Below are positions 59,701 to 64,000 of a DNA stretch of 64,000 bases, one piece after another; position 1 is the stretch's first letter; each line of letters opens with the position of its first letter. The position numbers and the translations under genes are program-made. Origin of the DNA: Palsa-892 sp035555855 (GTDB lineage Bacteria; Pseudomonadota; Alphaproteobacteria; Rhizobiales; Xanthobacteraceae); the NCBI GenBank assembly GCA_035555855.1, contig DATMGD010000004.1, forward strand, positions 1 through 64,000, written 5' to 3'. The notes under the pieces are model-generated. The model was not told the origin of the DNA and searched no databases. It worked only from the letters and a program-made list of their open reading frames with translations.

Positions 59701-60525
59701 TCAATCCTTCGACGGCACCACGCTGATGTCGGCAGCGTCAGGGTGTTTCATGCCGACGATGTGGTAGCCGGCGTCGATGTGTTGCACTTCGCCGGTGACG
59801 CCGCGCGAGAGATCGGAGAGGAAATAGACGCCCGCGTCCCCGACTTCGTCGATCGTGACGTTGCGGCGGAGCGGCGTGTTGAGTTCATTCCATTTCAGGA
59901 TGTAGCGAAAGTCGCCGATGCCGGACGCAGCTAACGTTTTGATCGGGCCGGCCGAGAGCGCGTTGACGCGAATGTTCTTCGGACCGAGATCGGCGGCGAG
60001 GTAACGCACACTCGCTTCCAGCGCCGCTTTGGCAACACCCATGACGTTGTAATGCGGTACCCACTTCTCGGCGCCGTAGTAAGTCAGCGTCAGGAGCGAG
60101 CCGCCGTTCTTCATGCGCTTCTCGGCGCGCTGCGCGATCGCAGTGAACGAGTAGCAGGAGATCGCAAGCGACTTGTTGAAATTGTCGGCGCTCGTATCGA
60201 CGTAGCGGCCGTCAAGTTCGTCCTTATCGGAGAAGGCGATGGCGTGCACGACGAAGTCGAGATCGCCGAGCTGCTTGTCGGATTCGGCGAAGATCGCATC
60301 GATGCTCGCGGGATCGGTGACATCGCAATGGCCGACGACCTTGGCGCCGACTTCAGCGGCGAGCGGTTCGACGCGCTTCTTCAGCGCATCGCCCTGGTAG
60401 CTGAAACCGAGTTCGGCACCCTGATCGGCGCAGGCCTTGGCGATACCCCAGGCGATCGAGCGGTTGTTGGCGATGCCGAGGACAAGCCCCTTCTTGCCCT
60501 GCATCAAGCCGACCTTCTGGGCCAT
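59701..60525 (-). CDS. fabI: Enoyl-[acyl-carrier-protein] reductase FabI
   Basis: The product has 274 aa from ATG 60525 with GGAGG upstream. The NADH-binding start is GLVLGIANNRSIAWGIAKA; the catalytic motif Y-x6-K is present in HYNVMGVAKAALE. GSIGDF-like GIGDFRYILKWN and YFLSDLSRGVTGEVQHIDAGYH are family text. It performs the last reduction in each round of fatty acid elongation and is the usual target of triclosan-like inhibitors. Confidence 0.97.
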   Translation of the reverse strand: MAQKVGLMQGKKGLVLGIANNRSIAWGIAKACADQGAELGFSYQGDALKKRVEPLAAEVGAKVVGHCDVTDPASIDAIFAESDKQLGDLDFVVHAIAFSDKDELDGRYVDTSADNFNKSLAISCYSFTAIAQRAEKRMKNGGSLLTLTYYGAEKWVPHYNVMGVAKAALEASVRYLAADLGPKNIRVNALSAGPIKTLAASGIGDFRYILKWNELNTPLRRNVTIDEVGDAGVYFLSDLSRGVTGEVQHIDAGYHIVGMKHPDAADISVVPSKD

Positions 60526-60607
60526 AAATCGCCTCCGCGCGTGCAAAATGCGTTATTTGCGAATTCTATGGCACGCGCGTTTCGGCCCATCAAGCCGCGC
60601 GTGAGCA

Positions 60608-60676
60608 TGCGTATGGCCCGCAAACGGCGCATCCGGCGAGAGTCCCGATCAGCGGCGGATAAAAAGGGCCTGTCCC
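60608..60676 (+). repeat. Dispersed 68-bp repeat, copy B
   Basis: This 69-bp stretch matches 301-368 in the same orientation at about 91 % identity, with one extra A. It lies in the 202-bp gap between fabI and the dnaJ-like gene. The reading frame starting MRMARKRRIRRESR through it is very basic and not conserved in copy A, so I treat it as non-coding. Confidence 0.7.
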
Positions 60677-60727
60677 GGCGGCCTGTTCGGGTGAGAAATG
60701 TTCGCGCGGTAACGAGAGCGCTCGTCT

Positions 60728-61699
60728 TTATTTCTTCTCGCGGCGTTTCTTCATCAGCGCATCGAGATCGGCATCGGGATCGCCAAGACGAATGTTGATC
60801 GTTGCAAGTAAGTCACCGTGCCCGCCCTCTTTTTTCGGCAGACCCTTGCCCTTCAGGCGGAACGTGCGCCCGCCGGAAGTTTGCGGCGGGATTTTCAGAT
60901 CGACCGCGCCCGACAGCGTCGGCACGCGCGCCGTGCCGCCAAGCACCGCGTCTTCGAGTGGAATGAAAATGTCGGCGCGCAAATCCGCGCCTTCCGGCTT
61001 GAGTTCGCTGTGCGGCAATACATGAATTGTCACGATCGCATCGCCGGGCGCGCCGCCGGCGGAAAGGCCTTGTCCGCGCAGCCGCACCTGCTGGCCGTCG
61101 GTGATGCCGGCCGGGATTGTCACCTCGACATCTTTACCGTTCGGCAGCTTGACGCGCTTCTTCGCGCCGAGCGCGGCTTCGCCCAGCGAGACCGAAAGAG
61201 AGATGCCGATGTCAGAGCCGCGCACCGGTGCTTCGGCTGTCTCGGCGCCGGGAAATCCGCCGAAGCCACCACCGCCGCCGAACATCTGGCTCAGGATATC
61301 TTCGAAGCCGCCGCGCGAGCGGCCGCCGCCGGAGCGTCCGCCGCTACGGTGAAAACCTTCCGGGCCGTAACTGAAACTCTCGAAGATCGTCTCGCCGCCG
61401 GGCTGCCCGCCGAAGCCGCCGCCGGGCCGAGGACCCCCATAACCGCCGCCGCCCGGGAAGCCCTGAAATTTCGGCTTGCCCTCGGCATCGATTGCGCCGC
61501 GGTCGAACTCCGCGCGCTTCTTCGTATCGCCAATGATTTCATAGGCCGTGTTCGCTTCGGCGAAGCGCTCCTTGGCCTTGGGGTCGTTCTTGTTGGTGTC
61601 AGGATGATATTTCTTGGCGAGGCGGCGATACGCCTTCTTGATATCCGCTTCGGCCGCTTTGCGCGGCACGCCAAGTACATCATACGGATCGCGAGCCAA
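60728..61699 (-). CDS. DnaJ-like chaperone (CbpA type)
   Basis: The product has 323 aa from a TTG at 61699 with GGAGG seven bases upstream. The J domain (1-68) has the KKYHPDTN motif with HPD. A Gly/Phe-rich linker (about 80-165) is followed by the two-barrel C-terminal substrate domain (SVSLGEAALGAKKRVKLPNG, LRGQGLSAGG, GKGLPKKEGGHGDLLATI). The cysteine zinc fingers of canonical DnaJ are absent, which defines the CbpA/type II form. It works with DnaK. Confidence 0.92.
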   Translation of the reverse strand: MARDPYDVLGVPRKAAEADIKKAYRRLAKKYHPDTNKNDPKAKERFAEANTAYEIIGDTKKRAEFDRGAIDAEGKPKFQGFPGGGGYGGPRPGGGFGGQPGGETIFESFSYGPEGFHRSGGRSGGGRSRGGFEDILSQMFGGGGGFGGFPGAETAEAPVRGSDIGISLSVSLGEAALGAKKRVKLPNGKDVEVTIPAGITDGQQVRLRGQGLSAGGAPGDAIVTIHVLPHSELKPEGADLRADIFIPLEDAVLGGTARVPTLSGAVDLKIPPQTSGGRTFRLKGKGLPKKEGGHGDLLATINIRLGDPDADLDALMKKRREKK

Positions 61700-61773
61700 T
61701 CGAGCCTCCAGCCGGGCGGCCGCCCGGCCGCCTTATGTGGGGAGAGTCTAGCGCGGATGCAATAAAGAGGGGA

Positions 61774-62298
61774 TCAGGACTTTTCGAGCGGGCGCGTGGT
61801 CGTCACGTCCCACTGGCCGCGGTGAACGCGGCAGGCGGTGCCTTCGAACCAGCTTTCCTTGCTCTCGCGGACGTGGCTGACGATAAAGTTGCGGCAGGCA
61901 AAGCCGTTCTTCTCGTAGATCGCGGCGACCGGGGTGACGGTGCCGCGCGCGCCGGAGGTCGGATTTTCCCACGGCTGGCTGGCGCCGGCTTCGGCGCGGC
62001 CGAGCGACTCGCGCAGCGCGGATTTCGCGATATTCCAGTCGAGCGGCGACATCGTGGACTTGGCGCTGTTGGCGAGCGAGAGCGAGCCGGTGACGTTCGG
62101 CTCGGGCTTCACGTTCTCGGAGCGGGCGACCTGGGTCGACTTGCCGCTATCGCCGAACATCGAGGGGAGCGAGGAGCTGCAGCCGCCGAGCATGATCGCT
62201 GCAAAGCTGAGCGCGATCAATCCACAGCGGCGCGATCCGTGATAGGAATGGCTGCTTGAACGGATTGTTTCTTGAAGCACCGGATTGGTCCCCGACAT
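61774..62298 (-). CDS. RT0821/Lpp0805-like surface lipoprotein
   Basis: The product has 174 aa from ATG 62298. Residues about 25-43 (CGLIALSFAAIMLGGC) are a lipoprotein signal with the lipobox L-G-G-C, then Ser-rich mature protein; the 24 residues before it are long for a signal peptide, so a later start inside the frame is possible. The C-terminal part (LDWNIAKSALRESL ... NGFACRNF ... CRVHRGQWDV) matches the uncharacterised surface-protein family first seen in Rickettsia and Legionella. The start codon overlaps that of pdxH on the other strand. Confidence 0.78.
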   Translation of the reverse strand: MSGTNPVLQETIRSSSHSYHGSRRCGLIALSFAAIMLGGCSSSLPSMFGDSGKSTQVARSENVKPEPNVTGSLSLANSAKSTMSPLDWNIAKSALRESLGRAEAGASQPWENPTSGARGTVTPVAAIYEKNGFACRNFIVSHVRESKESWFEGTACRVHRGQWDVTTTRPLEKS

Positions 62299-62941
62299 GA
62301 CGCAAAAACCCCACCCAACGATGGAACACCCGGCCGGGTTAAAGATCAGTGACTTTCCCGACGCCGGCGACCCCATCGCGTTGTTTTCCTCCTGGTTGAA
62401 GGAGGCTGCCGCGAAGGAACCGAGAGATCCCGACGCCTGCGCGCTTGCGACAGTGGATGCCGGCGGCTTGCCGGACGTCCGCATGGTCCTGATGAAGAAA
62501 TTCGACGAGCGAGGCTTTGTTTTCTTCACCAATACCGAGAGCACCAAGGGACAGGAGCTAGAGGGCAATTTGAAGGCGGCGATGGTTTTCCACTGGAAAT
62601 CTTTAAACCGCCAAATTCGTATACGGGGCCCGGTCGAGAGGATTTCTGCGGCCGAAAGCGACGCTTATTACGCGACCCGTCCGCGCGGCTCGCAGATCGG
62701 CGCCTGGGCGAGCATCCAGTCGCGGCCGCTCGATGACCGCAAGACGCTGGAAGCGGCCATTGCCCGTTATGAAAAGGAATACCCCGGCACCGTTCCGCGC
62801 CCCGCGCACTGGTGCGGCTATCGCATCATGCCGGTGCAGATCGAGTTCTGGATGGACCAGCGCTTCCGCCTGCATGACCGCCTCGTGTTCCGGCGCACCA
62901 AGGCGGGCGAAGCGTGGACGACGGAGAAGCTCTATCCGTGA
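62297..62941 (+). CDS. pdxH: Pyridoxamine 5'-phosphate oxidase
   Basis: The product has 214 aa from ATG 62297; another ATG at 62321 is possible. FMN-binding text is PDVRMVLMKKFDERGFVFFTN, SLNRQIRIRGPVERIS and the conserved RPRGSQIGAWASIQS; the C-terminal RFRLHDRLVFRR is family-typical. It oxidises PNP or PMP to the coenzyme PLP. Its ATG and that of the divergent lipoprotein overlap by two bases, so their 5' ends cannot both be leaderless and regulated apart. Confidence 0.96.
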   Translation: MTQKPHPTMEHPAGLKISDFPDAGDPIALFSSWLKEAAAKEPRDPDACALATVDAGGLPDVRMVLMKKFDERGFVFFTNTESTKGQELEGNLKAAMVFHWKSLNRQIRIRGPVERISAAESDAYYATRPRGSQIGAWASIQSRPLDDRKTLEAAIARYEKEYPGTVPRPAHWCGYRIMPVQIEFWMDQRFRLHDRLVFRRTKAGEAWTTEKLYP

Positions 62942-62951
62942 ATTGTGCGGC

Positions 62952-63926
62952 TCAGAGCCAGCGCTTCCACTTGAAGAAAATATACGGCGCGACGGCCGCG
63001 GCGATCATCAGGATGATCGCGAGCGGATAGCCGAGCGGCCAATCCAGTTCCGGCATGTGCTTGAAGTTCATGCCGTAGATCGAGGCGATCAGCGTCGGCG
63101 GCATCAAGGCAACCGACACGACCGAGAAGATCTTGATGACGTTGTTCTGTTCCAAGCTGACCATGCCGACGATCGCATCGAGTAGAAACTGCAGCTTGTT
63201 GATGAGGAAGGCGGCGTAATCGGTGAGCGATGTCACGTCGCGCGACATGCCGCGGATCTGCGAATATTGATCCTTGGGCAGCCGCGTGTTCTGCGCGTCG
63301 TTGATGAAGAACAGAATAAGCCGCCCGACCGAGCCGAGACACTCCCGCATCTTTGAGGTGAGATCGGCCTTGCGTCCGACTTCGCGCAGGCTGACCTGAT
63401 AGCGCTGGCTCGATGAGTTGCGCGTCGCGCGGCCTTCGAAGATCGTGCGCGACACTGCATCGACCTCGGCACCGACCCGCTCCAGCACGTCGGCGGCGCG
63501 ATCGACGATAGCGTCGAGGAGTTCGATCAGTACGGCTTCGCCGGTGATGCTCATGGGACAGTTGCGCGCGAGCTTGAGCGCGACGCGCGCAAATGGCCGC
63601 GGCTCGTCATAGCGCACGGTGATGAGCCGGTTCTGCGCAAGGATGAAGGTCACGACCGTGAGCTTGGGGTGATCGGTTTCGGCGTCGTAGATCAGCGAGG
63701 CCGTCATGTAGCGCGCGCCGTTTTCGGCGTAGAGCCGGCTGGTCGGCTCGATCTCGGCCATTTCTTCGCGTGTCGGTACTTCGATGTGACAGCGCGCTTC
63801 GACGGCGCGTTCTTCTTCGTTGGTGGGGGTGATCATGTCGACCCAAACGGCGTTCTCGGGGATCGCGCCGTTTTCGACGGCGTTGCGTTCGAGCGTCGTG
63901 CCGTTCAGCGTGTAGGCATAGAGCAT
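62952..63926 (-). CDS. corA: Magnesium/cobalt transporter CorA
   Basis: The product has 324 aa, the normal length. A long cytoplasmic domain (1-255) is followed by two helices; the selectivity signature is YGMNFKHMPEL (GMN motif) at about 287-297, and the last helix ends KWKRWL. It is a pentameric channel for Mg2+ uptake and is an alternative route to MgtE (3107-4477). Confidence 0.96.
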   Translation of the reverse strand: MLYAYTLNGTTLERNAVENGAIPENAVWVDMITPTNEEERAVEARCHIEVPTREEMAEIEPTSRLYAENGARYMTASLIYDAETDHPKLTVVTFILAQNRLITVRYDEPRPFARVALKLARNCPMSITGEAVLIELLDAIVDRAADVLERVGAEVDAVSRTIFEGRATRNSSSQRYQVSLREVGRKADLTSKMRECLGSVGRLILFFINDAQNTRLPKDQYSQIRGMSRDVTSLTDYAAFLINKLQFLLDAIVGMVSLEQNNVIKIFSVVSVALMPPTLIASIYGMNFKHMPELDWPLGYPLAIILMIAAAVAPYIFFKWKRWL

Positions 63927-63952
63927 ACGGTTTCCCCGGGCCGATGCTTTCC

Positions 63953-64000
63953 TAAAGCAATTCCAGGAAAAGTGCGAAGCGGTTTTCCATCAGGAATTGC
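63953..64000. repeat. Short dispersed palindrome, second variant, at window edge
   Basis: The text begins TAAAGCAATTCCAGGAAAAG and ends GAATTGC at the window end; GCAATTCC pairs with GGAATTGC. This palindrome resembles the ones at 24696 and 35475 in its centre (GGTTTTCC) and is of a type I recall as frequent in the order. It may continue beyond the window. Confidence 0.65.

Noticed and set aside
60609..60800. Short basic open frame starting in repeat copy B
   Set aside because: The other copy of the repeat breaks the frame, and the composition is almost only Arg, Ser and Lys.
1..64000. tRNA, rRNA, tmRNA, RNase P RNA and SRP RNA genes
   Set aside because: I looked for the T-loop sequence, the SRP core, the RNase P core and the tmRNA tag by eye and found none; a covariance search could still reveal a divergent one.
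1..64000. Phage, plasmid, insertion sequence, toxin-antitoxin or defence island
   Set aside because: No integrase, transposase, restriction, toxin or phage structural gene was recognised; gene content is housekeeping throughout.

Overview
The window is GC-rich chromosomal DNA from an alphaproteobacterium, most likely order Hyphomicrobiales (Rhizobiales) near the Bradyrhizobium/Xanthobacter group. The evidence is the gene families (TIGR02301-like, DUF1194, DUF2007, NadQ, RT0821-like lipoprotein, fused TRAP-TAXI permease), frequent GTG/TTG starts, and short dispersed palindromes of a kind I recall from those genomes. I saw no rRNA, tRNA, CRISPR array, prophage or complete insertion sequence. 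About 66 genes are called, and the strand changes often.

Layout. 1-873: no credible gene, but repeats and structured DNA. 874-8042: outer-membrane barrel, beta-class GST, two tandem copies of a small membrane protein, mgtE, a sterol-desaturase-like protein, a long GlsB-like protein, a low-complexity protein and a flavodoxin-fold protein. 8043-14028 (minus): CcdA-like protein with a periplasmic thioredoxin, SleB-type cell wall hydrolase, small membrane protein, TRAP-TAXI transporter. 14353-17031: ppdK. 17377-23490 (minus): a probable operon from a glycosyltransferase through DUF2007, TrmN6-like methyltransferase, S49 peptidase and a small protein to glyQ-glyS. 23680-27566: polyprenyl diphosphate synthase, ispE, TPR protein. 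28374-30599: acuI-like reductase and an MFS transporter. 30878-35462: nadA-nadB-nadC facing the putative NAD regulator nadQ, with a candidate operator upstream of nadA. 35545-38150 (minus): ygfZ, tag, HD hydrolase, tyrosine phosphatase. 38258-44077: dihydroorotase, small proteins, Nudix hydrolase, FAD oxidase, tsaC. 44146-46794: acyl-CoA dehydrogenase with an SDR. 47785-51955: deacetylase, xseB, pirin, dxs. 52717-55427: MATE exporter, RNA methyltransferase. 56344-61699 (minus): DnaJ-like, fabI, small secreted protein, phosphatase, aroC, ribB. 61774-63926: lipoprotein, pdxH, corA.

Together the genes are mostly housekeeping: NAD synthesis and its likely regulation, isoprenoid precursors (dxs, ispE, prenyl synthase), riboflavin, chorismate, PLP, fatty acid elongation, glycyl-tRNA charging and two magnesium transport systems (mgtE, corA).

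I found no clear new multi-gene system. The strongest unexplained signals are non-coding: a predicted four-way-junction fold at 428-536, a 122-bp element bounded by a perfect 15-bp inverted repeat upstream of the deacetylase gene (47608-47729), a 68-bp dispersed repeat at 301 and 60608, and four copies of short palindromes. Protein-level oddities are a thioredoxin without its cis-proline, a cysteine-rich loop in a flavodoxin-fold protein, and a RibB whose GTP-cyclohydrolase-like half lacks the zinc cysteines.
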